The position numbers and the translations under genes are program-made. Of a DNA stretch of 64,000 nucleotides, positions 43,718 through 53,579 are shown piece after piece. The DNA is from Acidobacteriaceae bacterium. GTDB taxonomy: Bacteria; Acidobacteriota; Terriglobia; Terriglobales; Acidobacteriaceae. Under the pieces are notes generated by a model. It ran no database searches. It saw nothing but the letters and a program-made list of their open reading frames with translations, and was not told the origin of the DNA. The stretch is from contig PMAT01000080.1 of NCBI GenBank assembly GCA_003152695.1, forward strand, positions 1,473 through 65,472. The letters run 5' to 3'. Within the stretch, counting starts at the first letter, position 1, and each line of letters opens with the position of its first letter.

Positions 43718-44860
43718 TTGGATTTCCAGCTCTCGGACGAACAACTACAATTAAAGAAAATGGTGCGCGACTTCGCGGAGCGCGAGATTGCGCCCAACGT
43801 GATGAAGTGGGACGAACCCGGTACTTTCCCGCTGGAGACTGTCAAAGAGTTGGGCAAGCTGGGCCTGATGGGCACCATTTTTCCCACCGAGTACGGCGGC
43901 GCCGGCATGGGCTACGTCGAGTATGTCACCGCCGTCGAAGAACTGTCGCGCGTGGACGGGTCCGTAGGCATCATTGTGGCCGCACACACTTCGCTGTGCT
44001 CGAATCACATCTTCATTGCCGGTAACGAAGAGCAGAAGCGGAAGTATGTTCCCAAGCTCGCCACCGGTGAGTTCCTCGGCGCGTGGGGCCTGACGGAACC
44101 GGGCGCCGGCTCGGACGCCGGCGGCGCGCGTTGCTCCGCGGTGCGTCGCGGCAACAACTGGGTGCTGAACGGTACCAAGACGTTCATCACCAATGGCCAT
44201 TACGCTGACGCGGCGGTTGTGGTTGCGGTGACAGACAAAACGGCGGGTACCCATGGACTGTCGGCGTTCGTGGTGGAGAAAGGCGCCAAGGGATTCCGCT
44301 CCGGCAAGAAGGAAAACAAACTGGGTCTGCGGGCCAGCGACACGTCGGAGTTGATCTTCGAAGACTGCGAAATTCCTGCCGAAAACCTGCTGGGCCAGGA
44401 AGGCCACGGATTCGTTGACGCGATGAAAGTTTTGGATGGAGGCCGCATCTCCATCGCTGCGCTGGGACTGGGCATGGCGCAAGGCGCTTATGAAGCGGCG
44501 CTGAAGTATTCCAAGGAACGCAAGCAGTTCGGGCAGCCGATCAGCGAATTCCAGGCAATCGCGTTCAAGCTTGCCGACCTGGCCACGGAAATCGATGCCG
44601 CCCGCCTGCTGACTCATCGCGCGGCCGCCATGAAAGATGCCGGCATGAAGACCACGCTGGAGTCGTCCATGGCGAAACTATATGCCAGCGAGGTCGCGGT
44701 GAAGTGCGCCAACGAAGGAGTGCAGATTCACGGCGGCTACGGATTTATCAAGGACTATCCCGCCGAGAAGTTTTACCGCGACGTCAAGCTCTGCACCATC
44801 GGCGAAGGCACCAGCGAGATTCAGCGGCTGGTCATCGCCCGCCAGATCCTGAAGGATTGA
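43718..44860 (+). CDS. Acyl-CoA dehydrogenase (FAD)
   Basis: A 380-residue flavoenzyme that oxidises acyl-CoA in fatty acid or branched-chain degradation, passing electrons to ETF. Landmarks are [56 protein letters not shown] at about 126-162, [23 protein letters not shown], and the C-terminal [16 protein letters not shown]. The Glu of that motif is at about 363, the catalytic base position of short-chain enzymes. TTG 43718 is the start, backed by GGAGGA six bases upstream. No ETF gene is nearby. Substrate chain length is not readable. Confidence 0.94.
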   Translation: MDFQLSDEQLQLKKMVRDFAEREIAPNVMKWDEPGTFPLETVKELGKLGLMGTIFPTEYGGAGMGYVEYVTAVEELSRVDGSVGIIVAAHTSLCSNHIFIAGNEEQKRKYVPKLATGEFLGAWGLTEPGAGSDAGGARCSAVRRGNNWVLNGTKTFITNGHYADAAVVVAVTDKTAGTHGLSAFVVEKGAKGFRSGKKENKLGLRASDTSELIFEDCEIPAENLLGQEGHGFVDAMKVLDGGRISIAALGLGMAQGAYEAALKYSKERKQFGQPISEFQAIAFKLADLATEIDAARLLTHRAAAMKDAGMKTTLESSMAKLYASEVAVKCANEGVQIHGGYGFIKDYPAEKFYRDVKLCTIGEGTSEIQRLVIARQILKD

Positions 44861-44903
44861 CGTCCCCGTAACTTGCCTGAGCCTATATATTGGCTTTGCG
44901 CCC

Positions 44904-45953
44904 ATGCTCATTCGCGAACAGGTTGCTCTGGCTCCCTTCACCACGCTCGGCGTGGGTGGCCCGGCGCGCTATTTCGTCGAAGCCCACAGTGAAGCCGAGG
45001 TAATCGAAGCGGTAGAGTCCGCCCATTCGCGTCAGTTGCCATTGTTCGTGCTTGGCGGCGGCAGCAACCTGGTCGTCGCCGATAAAGGCTTCGCCGGCCT
45101 GGTGCTCAAGGTCGCGATCCCCGGCTCGTCGAGCTTCACGCCACCGCATGAAAACGTGATTTTCACCTCCGGTGCGGGCGTGAATTGGGACACGCTGGTG
45201 GCGCAAACCGTAGATGCCAACTGCGCCGGGTTGGAGTGCTTGAGCGGTATTCCCGGCACGGTGGGCGGCACGCCGGTGCAGAATGTCGGCGCCTATGGCC
45301 AGGAGGTCTCCCAGACCATTCGCGAGGTAAGAGTTCTCGACTTGCAGACTCTCGAAGTTCGGACCTTCTCGAATGCAGAGTGCGGTTTTGCTTACCGCGC
45401 CAGCATCTTCAATACTACGGACCGCGACCGTTACATCATTTTGCAGGTATCGTTCGCGTTGCATCAGGATGGAAAGCCGAATATTCGTTACACCGACCTG
45501 CAGAAGTTCTTCGCAACGCATACCGGCAATCCGACTCTGGCGGAAGTGAGAGCAGCGGTGCGCGAAATCCGCCATCGCAAGGCTATGCTCATCGTTCCCG
45601 GCGATGAGGATGCGCGCAGCGCCGGCTCATTCTTCAAGAATCCCATCGTGTCGCAGTCTTTCTTCGAGGAGCTATCGGCGCGTCTGGAGTCACGCGGCCT
45701 GCAACTGCCCAGCTATCCCGCCAACGACGGCTTTTGCAAGCTGCCCGCCGCCTGGCTGGTCGAGCACGCCGGATTCTCCAAGGGCTACCGCAAGGGTGCA
45801 GCGGGTATCTCGCGGCGCCACGCATTGGCCATCGTCAATCGCGGCGGCGCCAGCGCAGCCGACACCATCGCTCTGAAAGACGAAATTCAGGCCGGTGTGC
45901 TCAATGAGTTTGGAATAGAGTTACAACCCGAGCCGGTTCTGGTGGGATTTTGA
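44904..45953 (+). CDS. murB: UDP-N-acetylenolpyruvoylglucosamine reductase
   Basis: Second committed step of peptidoglycan precursor synthesis; an FAD and NADPH enzyme of 349 residues. The type I (E. coli-like) form is indicated by FTTLGVGGPARYFVEAHS, LFVLGGGSNLVVADKGF, SGIPGTVGGTPVQNVGAYGQEV, the proton-donor serine in DARSAGSFFKNPIV, and the terminal Glu in IELQPEPVLVGF. A TATATT box lies 12 bases before the ATG. It is not clustered with other mur genes. Confidence 0.96.
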   Translation: MLIREQVALAPFTTLGVGGPARYFVEAHSEAEVIEAVESAHSRQLPLFVLGGGSNLVVADKGFAGLVLKVAIPGSSSFTPPHENVIFTSGAGVNWDTLVAQTVDANCAGLECLSGIPGTVGGTPVQNVGAYGQEVSQTIREVRVLDLQTLEVRTFSNAECGFAYRASIFNTTDRDRYIILQVSFALHQDGKPNIRYTDLQKFFATHTGNPTLAEVRAAVREIRHRKAMLIVPGDEDARSAGSFFKNPIVSQSFFEELSARLESRGLQLPSYPANDGFCKLPAAWLVEHAGFSKGYRKGAAGISRRHALAIVNRGGASAADTIALKDEIQAGVLNEFGIELQPEPVLVGF

Positions 45954-46034
45954 GCCCGGTCGTCAGGAGCGGCGATTAGGGTTGGCCCGCCTGGAGGGAT
46001 TGAGCAAACCGCAGATTCGAGCTGAACACGGACA

Positions 46035-46065
46035 ACGCGGATGACGGGTAAAGCGCCATCCGCGT
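46035..46065. repeat. Hairpin between convergent murB and DUF2383-like genes
   Basis: A 9-bp perfect stem ACGCGGATG / CATCCGCGT with a 13-base loop, flanked by GAACACGGACA and ACCACAGATGG, the style of a dispersed repeat. It may act as a bidirectional terminator, although T-runs are lacking. Confidence 0.6.
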
Positions 46066-46088
46066 GAACCACAGATGGATGGATTTCC

Positions 46089-46541
46089 TTACGCTGCTTT
46101 TCGAGTCTGTCGCATGGCGCGAACGCGATCGAGCGTTGCGGCAATTGTCTGCTGCTGGATCCTTATGGTCTCGAGAATATCGTCAGGAAGTTTATTATCA
46201 TGGGCGTACTTCTCGTAGCGGTGTTTGGCGTAGCTGTCGCCGGTTTCCATGGACGAGAGAATGGAATCGTCGCCGCCCAGGTTGGCCTTCAGGTCGGTCC
46301 AGCCACGCTGAATCGCTCCCTTCACGCTGCCAGAGCGATCTACGTCCCCGTTGCCCAGGCGCACCGCGTAGCCCTCCAAATCTCCCGCGAACTTGGCTCG
46401 CGCCAGGCTCACCGACTCCAGGAACCTGCGTAGCTGCCGGTCTTTCGCATGTTCAGCGCCGTCACGGTAACCGCTCTGCCCATCGCGAGCAACTTGAATT
46501 AAGTCTTCTAGTGCATCTACAACATATTTGTGATTAGCCAT
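46089..46541 (-). CDS. PA2169-type four-helix-bundle protein (DUF2383)
   Basis: A 150-residue ferritin-like helical protein: DALEDLIQVARDGQSGYRDGAEHAKDRQLRRFLESVSLARAKFAGDLEGYAVRLGNGD, a GAIQRGWTDLKANLGGDDSILSSMETGDSYAKHRYEKYA block, and a basic C-terminus. This is the DUF2383/PA2169 pattern, common in stress-related loci. Metal binding is possible but not established. ATG 46541 is chosen because conservation begins at ANHKYVVDALE; a longer frame to 46946 is unsupported. Confidence 0.85.
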   Translation of the reverse strand: MANHKYVVDALEDLIQVARDGQSGYRDGAEHAKDRQLRRFLESVSLARAKFAGDLEGYAVRLGNGDVDRSGSVKGAIQRGWTDLKANLGGDDSILSSMETGDSYAKHRYEKYAHDNKLPDDILETIRIQQQTIAATLDRVRAMRQTRKAA

Positions 46542-46676
46542 TCTTCGTCTCCGATAATTTTCTTGCCGTTCATTGGACGGCGACGAGGCGCAAGGGTTTG
46601 CAATCAACCTGCGCGGGAAACGCGCAGGATGTTGTGAAAGCAAACTTTCTTTTCGCGATCTGCGATACTCTACGGT

Positions 46677-46985
46677 GTGAACGTGAATCGAGACATGACC
46701 TTCGATGACTTCCGCGAATCGTTGCAGCGCGATGGTCCGCCGCGTGCACTGGATCATGCGCTCACGGCCTTGTGGTGGGACGCGAAGGGAGATTGGAAGA
46801 CCGCCCACGAATCGGCGCAGCAAGACGAAAGTCCCCGCGCCGCGTGGGTCCATGCCTATCTGCATCGCAAGGAAGGCGACTCCTCCAATGCCTCCTATTG
46901 GTACGGTCGCGCCGGCAAAGAGCCTCCTCAGAGCTCGCTGGAGCACGAGTGGCGTGAAATTAGCAAGGCGCTGCTGGCGGAATAG
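46677..46985 (+). CDS. Conserved-looking hypothetical protein, 102 residues
   Basis: The start is a GTG at 46677 or the ATG at 46695 (MTFDDFRESL). The sequence DHALTALWWDAKGDWKTAHESAQQDESPRAAWVHAYLHRKEGDSSNASYWYGRAGKEPP is Trp-rich and resembles a short helical repeat. No domain with known function is recognised. A GATACT box lies seven bases before the GTG. It is divergent from the DUF2383-like gene and convergent with the VPS10-like gene, whose stop is four bases away. Confidence 0.7.
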   Translation: MNVNRDMTFDDFRESLQRDGPPRALDHALTALWWDAKGDWKTAHESAQQDESPRAAWVHAYLHRKEGDSSNASYWYGRAGKEPPQSSLEHEWREISKALLAE

Positions 46986-46989
46986 CCGC

Positions 46990-49900
46990 TCAGGGCTGCA
47001 GCTTCAGCGGCGCCAACTGTTGGCGCGCGAACTGCTGCCAGCGCTCCACTAGCGATGTCGCCGACTGATGTACTTTAGGAATGGCCTGCGTCGCCTGTAC
47101 GGTTGGCGCTGCGTCCACCTCCTGCAACGCCCACGACAATTCCATAAGGGAGCCGCGCACGCCAGAGAGGCTGTCAGTTTGCGGACCGCGTCTGCGGCGT
47201 CCGCCTGCTCCCTGCAGAGATTGCAATTCCTGAATGGCTGCCTCAATCTTGGCAGCCTCCGGTCCGCTCGCCTTTCCGCGTATAGACTTCAACTTTGTCA
47301 GCGCCGACGCGGCCTTGTCCACCACCGGCTGCAGGACCAGCAAATCGTCATAGATTTGCTTCGACAACTCGAACTGCTTTTGCAAATCGGCAGCCGAAGT
47401 CTTGACGCGAGGGTCCATTTCGATGGTCAGCGGCTGCGTGTATCGCTGTCCATCAACCGTGAGAACGACGCTGTACTTGCCCGGCATGACCCAGGGCGAA
47501 GTCGGCGCCGGGGCGGTGTTACGGGAAATCGCGGTCATCGGATAGTAAGGTTTCATCCCTGACACCGGCGCGTAGTGCATGTCCCAGACAAAACGATGCA
47601 TTCCGGCCGCGCTGGACAAAGTCTGCGGCGGTCGCAGCCAATACGCCGGAATGGACAGTTCCGGGTCAGGCGGAGGAACAGGATCAGTGCTGGAATATCG
47701 CCGTACCAGTCCGCCCGCACTATCGAGGATTTCGAGCGTAACTGGGCCAGCCGCGGCAGACTTCAAGTAATAGTTGAAGATGGTTCCATCCGGCGGATTC
47801 TGGCCCGCGGGCTCGTCTGGTGGCAGAGGCGTGTCGCTGTTGGTGTCCCAGCGAACGCGATAGGCCAGCTCGGGCGCAAACAGGAAAGCGTTGCTGGCAA
47901 CAACGTTTTCGTCCAACTGACGCAGCGGCGTGATGTCGTCGAGGATCCAGAAACCCCGGCCATGGGTTCCTACCGCGAGATCGTTGTCCTTAATGGTCAA
48001 GTCGCGGACTGAGGTCGAGGGCATGTTCAGGCGCAACGATTGCCAGCGATCGCCATCATCAAAAGAGACGTACACGGCGTGCTCGGTGCCCGCAAATAGC
48101 AGGCCCTTGCGTTTGGGATCTTCGCGGACGGAATTTATGTTCTCATTTTCCGGGATGCCGCTGGTGATCTCGGCCCAAGTCTTGCCTGAATCACGGGTGC
48201 GATAGATGTGCGGCCGCAGATCGTCGAGACGCAAAGTATTGACCGCTGCATACGCGGTTTGCGGGTCGAAGTGGCTGGCTTCGAGGACGGAAACCTTTTG
48301 CCATGCTGATAGCTGCGGCGGCGTGATGTTGTTCCAATGGGCGCCGCCATCGGTGGTGAGCCAGATCAAGCCATCGTCCGTACCCACCCAGATGCGGTTT
48401 AGGTCGAGAGGCGACGGTGCGACCGCATAGATCACTCCGCGCTGCTTGGGTTGGGCCGACGGGTCACTGCGAAAGATGCCCACGGTGGCGGGCACGTCCC
48501 AGGTTTTGCGGGTGAGATCAGGACTGATCTGCTTCCAACTCTGTCCGCCATCGCGGGTGGTCCACAAAGTGTTCGACGCGAAGTAGAGAAGATGCGGATC
48601 GATTGGCGAGAACACAATCGGCTGGGTGCGCACGACGCGGAAGTCCGGTCCAGGGACCAGCACCGGAGTCACGTTCTGCGCCTGTCCCGTGCGCCGGTCG
48701 TAGCGCGACAGCTTGCCGCCGAACACAATGTCGGGGTCGAGCGGATCGGGCACGACATAGCCGTACTCTTCCGCCGCCACCGGATGCCAATCGCGAAACG
48801 TGATCTCGCCATCGTTGCCCCGGCTGGAAATGCAAGCCGAGCCGCTCTCTTGCTGTCCGCTGCATAGGCGATAGGGAAAAGCGTTGTCGGCGTTCACGTG
48901 ATACATCTGCGCCGTGGGCTGGTTGTACCAGGAGCTCCAGGTCGCGCCACCGTTTACCGTAATAATGGCGCCCTGATCGCTGGTCAGGATGATCGTGTTG
49001 GAATCGTTAGGATTGATCCAGATGTTCTGATAATCGTCGCCGCCGGGAGCGCCGCGAAAGCCAGTCCAGATCTTGCCGCCATCCACCGATTTCCAGGCGA
49101 CGGTGCTGACCATATAAACCACATCCGGATTCTTCGGATCGATCATCGGCACAGGTAAATCTCCACCGCCGATGCGGTCTTTGGGACGCGAATCGGTGGT
49201 CGTGATTTTCCAGGTGTTACCGCCGTCGGCGGAACGATACAGTTCAACCTTGCCCTTGGTCGCAACCGAAGCGAAGAGCTGCTTGGGATCGCTACGCGCG
49301 ATGGCAACGTAGGCTTGCAGGATGCCGTTCGGCAGTCCTCCCGCCAGAGGACGCCAAGTTTGTCCGCCGTCGGTTGACTTGAACACACCGCCGTTAGTGC
49401 CGCTAAATTCGCCATTCTCCCATGGTCCCTCCCGCGCCTCCCACAATGTGGCATATACGATATTCGGGTCCGATGGGTCGATCTTCACGTCGCCAGCGCC
49501 TATGTTCTCGTCCTTGTAGAGCACCTTCTCGAAGGTCTGGCCGCCATCGGTCGAACGATAGATCCCGCGCTCCGGGTTGGGGCCGTACGGGTGTCCTGCA
49601 ACGGCGACAAAGAGCCGGTTAGGATCGTGGGGATCAATGGCCGCCTGCGAAATCTGTTGACCATCGCGCAACCCGAGGTGGGTCCAGGTTGCGCCGGCGT
49701 CGGTGGACTTATAGATTCCGTCGCCAACCGACAGGTCGGGACGATGCAGCCCTTCACCGCTGGCGACATAGATAACGTTGGGGTCGGACGGTGCTACTTC
49801 GAGGGCCCCGATAGAGCCGGTGGCTTCGCGATCGAAGATCGGCGTCCACGTCCGGCCGAAATCGGTTGTCTTCCACACCCCACCATTCACCGCTCCGATG

Positions 49901-50085
49901 TAGAAGATATTCGGCTGTCCGGGTATACCCGAGACGGCACGGGTGCGGCCTCCGCGAAACGGCCCGACGTTTCGCCAATGCATTTCGCCGAGAAGCTTGG
50001 TATCGATCGGTTGCGAGTATGCCGGAGGAACGAACGGTAGAAATGAGAACAACAGGACTGCAGATGTTAAGAACAAAGTTTGCAT
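46990..50085 (-). CDS. Exported VPS10/sortilin-like beta-propeller protein (Asp-box repeats)
   Basis: A 1031-residue secreted or periplasmic protein. A signal peptide (QTLFLTSAVLLFSFLPFVPPAYSQ, residues 2-25) leads into LGEMHWRNVGPFRGGRTRAVSG. At least ten Asp-box motifs of the SxDxGxTW type follow (STDAGATWTHLG, STDGGQTFEK, SADGGNTWKI, TRDGGQSWKQ, TRDSGKTWAE), the mark of sialidase/sortilin-type propellers. The C-terminal 250 residues form a beta-domain and a helical segment. Often annotated as glycosyl hydrolase, but no catalytic residues can be assigned. The start at 50085 matches the signal peptide. Confidence 0.88.
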   Translation of the reverse strand: MQTLFLTSAVLLFSFLPFVPPAYSQPIDTKLLGEMHWRNVGPFRGGRTRAVSGIPGQPNIFYIGAVNGGVWKTTDFGRTWTPIFDREATGSIGALEVAPSDPNVIYVASGEGLHRPDLSVGDGIYKSTDAGATWTHLGLRDGQQISQAAIDPHDPNRLFVAVAGHPYGPNPERGIYRSTDGGQTFEKVLYKDENIGAGDVKIDPSDPNIVYATLWEAREGPWENGEFSGTNGGVFKSTDGGQTWRPLAGGLPNGILQAYVAIARSDPKQLFASVATKGKVELYRSADGGNTWKITTTDSRPKDRIGGGDLPVPMIDPKNPDVVYMVSTVAWKSVDGGKIWTGFRGAPGGDDYQNIWINPNDSNTIILTSDQGAIITVNGGATWSSWYNQPTAQMYHVNADNAFPYRLCSGQQESGSACISSRGNDGEITFRDWHPVAAEEYGYVVPDPLDPDIVFGGKLSRYDRRTGQAQNVTPVLVPGPDFRVVRTQPIVFSPIDPHLLYFASNTLWTTRDGGQSWKQISPDLTRKTWDVPATVGIFRSDPSAQPKQRGVIYAVAPSPLDLNRIWVGTDDGLIWLTTDGGAHWNNITPPQLSAWQKVSVLEASHFDPQTAYAAVNTLRLDDLRPHIYRTRDSGKTWAEITSGIPENENINSVREDPKRKGLLFAGTEHAVYVSFDDGDRWQSLRLNMPSTSVRDLTIKDNDLAVGTHGRGFWILDDITPLRQLDENVVASNAFLFAPELAYRVRWDTNSDTPLPPDEPAGQNPPDGTIFNYYLKSAAAGPVTLEILDSAGGLVRRYSSTDPVPPPDPELSIPAYWLRPPQTLSSAAGMHRFVWDMHYAPVSGMKPYYPMTAISRNTAPAPTSPWVMPGKYSVVLTVDGQRYTQPLTIEMDPRVKTSAADLQKQFELSKQIYDDLLVLQPVVDKAASALTKLKSIRGKASGPEAAKIEAAIQELQSLQGAGGRRRRGPQTDSLSGVRGSLMELSWALQEVDAAPTVQATQAIPKVHQSATSLVERWQQFARQQLAPLKLQP

Positions 50086-50305
50086 TACGCGATCACCCAG
50101 CCTCGCCAGCTTAGAATTGAACAAGAACACAGAAGTAGAAAATAGAGGTGCACGGCGTCGCTCCGCAGGGTTGGGATCGTCGACGCACGGACCCCGTGGA
50201 TTCGCTTTCGCAGTCCGGTTTGACGACGCTTGTCTGCTTACTCTTTCCCACGACTTCACGCGAAAGTGTAATCTATTTGAACACATTCGTGCCGGGGACA
50301 ATGAG
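50086..50305. other. Divergent promoter region between two VPS10-like paralogues
   Basis: 220 bases with no gene. It must hold back-to-back promoters for both propeller genes; no convincing -35/-10 pair or shared operator was recognised. Frames crossing it belong to extensions of the two genes without conservation. Confidence 0.5.
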
Positions 50306-53300
50306 TTGAGACTTTCCGTCAGCCGTCTTTGTCAATTTTTGCTTTTGTTCGTCGCCGCTATTGCCTCGAGCTTTCCCATCGCCGCGCAATCCGTTTCTCC
50401 CGATCTCTTCGGCGGCCTGCAATGGAGAATGATTGGCCCATTCCGCGGTGGCCGCGTGGTGGCCGTCGCCGGAGTGCCGGGAGATGGCGTGACCTTTTAC
50501 TTCGGCTCCGTCGGCGGCGGAATCTGGAAAACGACCGATGCCGGCGTGACGTGGACGTCGATCTTCGATGGACAACCCATCGCCTCGATTGGGGCGCTCG
50601 TCGTGGCGCCTTCCAATCCTAACGTCATGTACGCGGGCAGTGGCGAATCGGACATCCGCGCCGATCTGTCTTCCGGCGATGGTGTGTACAAGTCGCTGGA
50701 CGGCGGCGCGACGTGGAAAAACGTCGGTCTCCGCGATTCCCGCCAGATCAGTCGCATCGTGGTTGATCCTCACAACGCCGACACTGTTTATGTCGGAGTG
50801 CTGGGCCATGCCTACGGCCCCAATCAAGAGCGCGGCGTTTACAAGTCGATCGACGGAGGAAATACCTGGACTCATGTGCTCGACAAAGGACCGGCCATCG
50901 GCGTCTCCGACCTGGCCATGGCGACGGCTGCTCCGAACATTTTGTTTGCCGGAACCTGGAACGCGCATCGTCCGCCGTGGAGCACCTATGCGCCGCTGCA
51001 AGGGCCGGGCGGAGGGCTGTATCGCTCCACCGACAGCGGAGCGACCTGGACACAACTGACCGGCCACGGATTGCCGGATGGAGATTGGGGGCGGGTGGGC
51101 GTTGCGGTGGCTCCGAACGGCAAGCGGGTATATGCCTTGCTGGATGCTGGCAAGAAGTCGGGGCTCTACCGCTCTGACGACGGCGGCGACACCTGGGTCC
51201 TCGCCAACAGCGATGAACGCCTCACCAGCCGGGCGTGGTATTTCAACTGGATCACCGCAGACCCCAGCCATCCCGATGTTATCTACATTCCGAATATTGC
51301 CCTTTACCGTTCCGACGATGGTGGCAACACCATCTCCATCGTGCGCGGAGCGCCGGGCGGCGACGACTACCACCAGCTCTGGGTCGATCCCAAGGATTCT
51401 TCGCGCATGATTGTTGGCACCGACCAGGGGACATCCATCAGCCTGAACGACGGGAAGACGTGGTCCTCCTGGTTCAACCAGCCGATCGGGCAGTTCTATC
51501 ACGTGATCACCGACAACGAATTTCCCTACCACGTTTACGGCGCGGAGCAGGACAGCGGCAGCGCGGCGGTCTTGAGCCGGACCGATCATGGACTGATCAC
51601 GGCGCGCGACTGGTTTATGGTCGGTGGAGGTGAAAGCGGATGGCTCGCCCCCGATCCCAGCGATGCGAACATCGTTTACGCTACCGGTGTTTACGGCAGC
51701 GTGGTGCGTTGGGACCGCCGCACCTCGTTGAGTCAGGACATCACTCCGTGGCCTGCTTCCAATTTCGGGAGCGAGATCAACGAGCGCAAGTATCGCGATC
51801 CATGGACGCCGATGCTGGTCTTCTCGCCGCTGGAGAAGAACGCGCTTTATCTGGGAACGCAGTACGTGATGAAGACCACCGACGGCGGCCTGCACTGGGA
51901 GAAGATCAGTCCCGACCTTACCGGTGCTGCGCCGAACTCCGCAAGCGAAAAGCCCGCCGGACCTGCCACCGTGCAGAACGCGAAGGAGCGAGGTTTTGGC
52001 GTGGTGTACAGCATTGCACCTTCGCCCCTGAAAGCCGATGAGATATGGGCGGGCAGCGACACGGGCCTGCTCCATCTCACTCTGGACGGCGGGAAGACAT
52101 GGCAGAACGTGACGCCGAAGGGTGTCGGCGACTGGAGCAAGATCGCCATGATCGAGGCGTCGCGCTTCGATCCCGGCGTGGCCTACGTCGCTGTCGATCG
52201 GCATCGGCTCGACGACCTCAGTCCCTACATGTATCGCACTCGGGATTACGGCAAAACCTGGCAGCCGATCGCGGCGGGCATCGGCTCGCAATCTTTTGTC
52301 AACGCGATTCGTGAGGACATGAAGCAGAAAGGTCTGCTCTTCGCGGGAACGGAGCTGGGTATCTACGTTTCGTTCGATGACGGGGACCACTGGCAGCCGT
52401 TGCAATTGAATCTGCCGGCCGCTTCCATTCGCGACATCACCATTCATGGCGACGACCTGGTCGTGGCCACGCACGGACGGGCCTTCTGGATTCTCGACGA
52501 CATCACGCCACTGCGGCAGATTGCGAGCCAGCCGCAGAGCGGGACTGTCCGGCTCTATCAGCCGGCCACGGTCATTCGCGTTGACAACGATGTCTTCCTG
52601 GGCTCACCGCTGCCTCCGGAAGAGCCTGCAGCGAAGAACCCGCCCGACGGGGCTGTGCTCGACTACTACCTGAAGTCGCCAGCCAAGCAGGTGACGCTCG
52701 AAATTTACGATCCCAGCGGAAAGTTGGTTCGCCGCTTTGCAAGCAGTGCAAAGCAGCCAACGTATCCTCCGCTGCCTATTCATCCGCGTTGGCTGCCTAA
52801 GCCTGTGGTGCTGGATAACGCCGCCGGTATGCACAGGTTTGTATGGGACCTCAGGTGGAGCAACTCCGGAGGCCCCGAAGAGATTGAGGAAGATGAAGGT
52901 TACAGGGCTCCTCGCGGCCCACGAATCACGCCAGGTATCTGTCAAATTAAACTTATAGTTGATAGCGATAACTTCACGCAAAACTTGAAGGTAGAAATGG
53001 ATCCGCGATCTTCCGCGGCTTCAGGCGAACTGGACGAACAGCTTCGTCTCGGGCTGGAGATCTTTGGCGAGATACATCGCAGCCGGAGGGCCATGGCTGA
53101 AATCGGTGCGGTGAAGAAACGTCTCGAGCAGGTGCAGCAGAAGCTTGGTGACCATCAGCCCGAGTTGCTCAAGCAAGCTTCAGAGCTACAGGCGGCGATT
53201 GCGAGAATCGAAAAGGGAAGCGGCACTTCGATGATGGGACTCGATGCTGCAAACAGTGGCCTCGCTGCGGCGCTTCGCGTGGTGGAAAGTGGCGACCGGA

Positions 53301-53488
53301 CGGCGCCATCGCAAGCCATCGAGGTGTACAAGCAGTCCGATGAGGCCGCCAAAGCGCGCATCGCAGAGTGGACGAAGCTGAAAAGCACGGAGCTACCGCG
53401 ACTCAATAACGCGTTGCAGAAGATTGGCGTCCCGCCAATTCAGATATCGCAAATCGAGCGCGAGGTGGAATACTTAGTATCGCAGTAG
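50306..53488 (+). CDS. Exported VPS10/sortilin-like beta-propeller protein, paralogue of its neighbour
   Basis: A 1060-residue product with a signal peptide (SVSRLCQFLLLFVAAIASSFPIAAQ) and the same start of the mature part, LFGGLQWRMIGPFRGGRVVAVAG. Repeated Asp-boxes follow: TTDAGVTWTSIF, SLDGGATWKNVG, SIDGGNTWTHVL, STDSGATWTQL, SDDGGDTWVLA. The C-terminus has a coiled-coil-prone region (AEIGAVKKRLEQVQQKLGDHQPELLKQASELQAAI) at about 930-975. The likely start is TTG 50306 behind GGGGA; there is no in-frame ATG close to the signal peptide. It is arranged head to head with its paralogue. Confidence 0.87.
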   Translation: MRLSVSRLCQFLLLFVAAIASSFPIAAQSVSPDLFGGLQWRMIGPFRGGRVVAVAGVPGDGVTFYFGSVGGGIWKTTDAGVTWTSIFDGQPIASIGALVVAPSNPNVMYAGSGESDIRADLSSGDGVYKSLDGGATWKNVGLRDSRQISRIVVDPHNADTVYVGVLGHAYGPNQERGVYKSIDGGNTWTHVLDKGPAIGVSDLAMATAAPNILFAGTWNAHRPPWSTYAPLQGPGGGLYRSTDSGATWTQLTGHGLPDGDWGRVGVAVAPNGKRVYALLDAGKKSGLYRSDDGGDTWVLANSDERLTSRAWYFNWITADPSHPDVIYIPNIALYRSDDGGNTISIVRGAPGGDDYHQLWVDPKDSSRMIVGTDQGTSISLNDGKTWSSWFNQPIGQFYHVITDNEFPYHVYGAEQDSGSAAVLSRTDHGLITARDWFMVGGGESGWLAPDPSDANIVYATGVYGSVVRWDRRTSLSQDITPWPASNFGSEINERKYRDPWTPMLVFSPLEKNALYLGTQYVMKTTDGGLHWEKISPDLTGAAPNSASEKPAGPATVQNAKERGFGVVYSIAPSPLKADEIWAGSDTGLLHLTLDGGKTWQNVTPKGVGDWSKIAMIEASRFDPGVAYVAVDRHRLDDLSPYMYRTRDYGKTWQPIAAGIGSQSFVNAIREDMKQKGLLFAGTELGIYVSFDDGDHWQPLQLNLPAASIRDITIHGDDLVVATHGRAFWILDDITPLRQIASQPQSGTVRLYQPATVIRVDNDVFLGSPLPPEEPAAKNPPDGAVLDYYLKSPAKQVTLEIYDPSGKLVRRFASSAKQPTYPPLPIHPRWLPKPVVLDNAAGMHRFVWDLRWSNSGGPEEIEEDEGYRAPRGPRITPGICQIKLIVDSDNFTQNLKVEMDPRSSAASGELDEQLRLGLEIFGEIHRSRRAMAEIGAVKKRLEQVQQKLGDHQPELLKQASELQAAIARIEKGSGTSMMGLDAANSGLAAALRVVESGDRTAPSQAIEVYKQSDEAAKARIAEWTKLKSTELPRLNNALQKIGVPPIQISQIEREVEYLVSQ

Positions 53489-53579
53489 CGCCGTCACTCC
53501 TCGTCACTCTTGGCTGTGACACATCTCGCAGAGTTTCCCGTAGAATAAGACGACCCTTGGAAGTGGAAGGAGCGTGCAG

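Noticed and set aside
50273-52474. A 733-codon minus-strand frame inside the plus-strand VPS10-like gene
   Set aside because: Shadow of a real gene; composition follows the complement and no motif is present.
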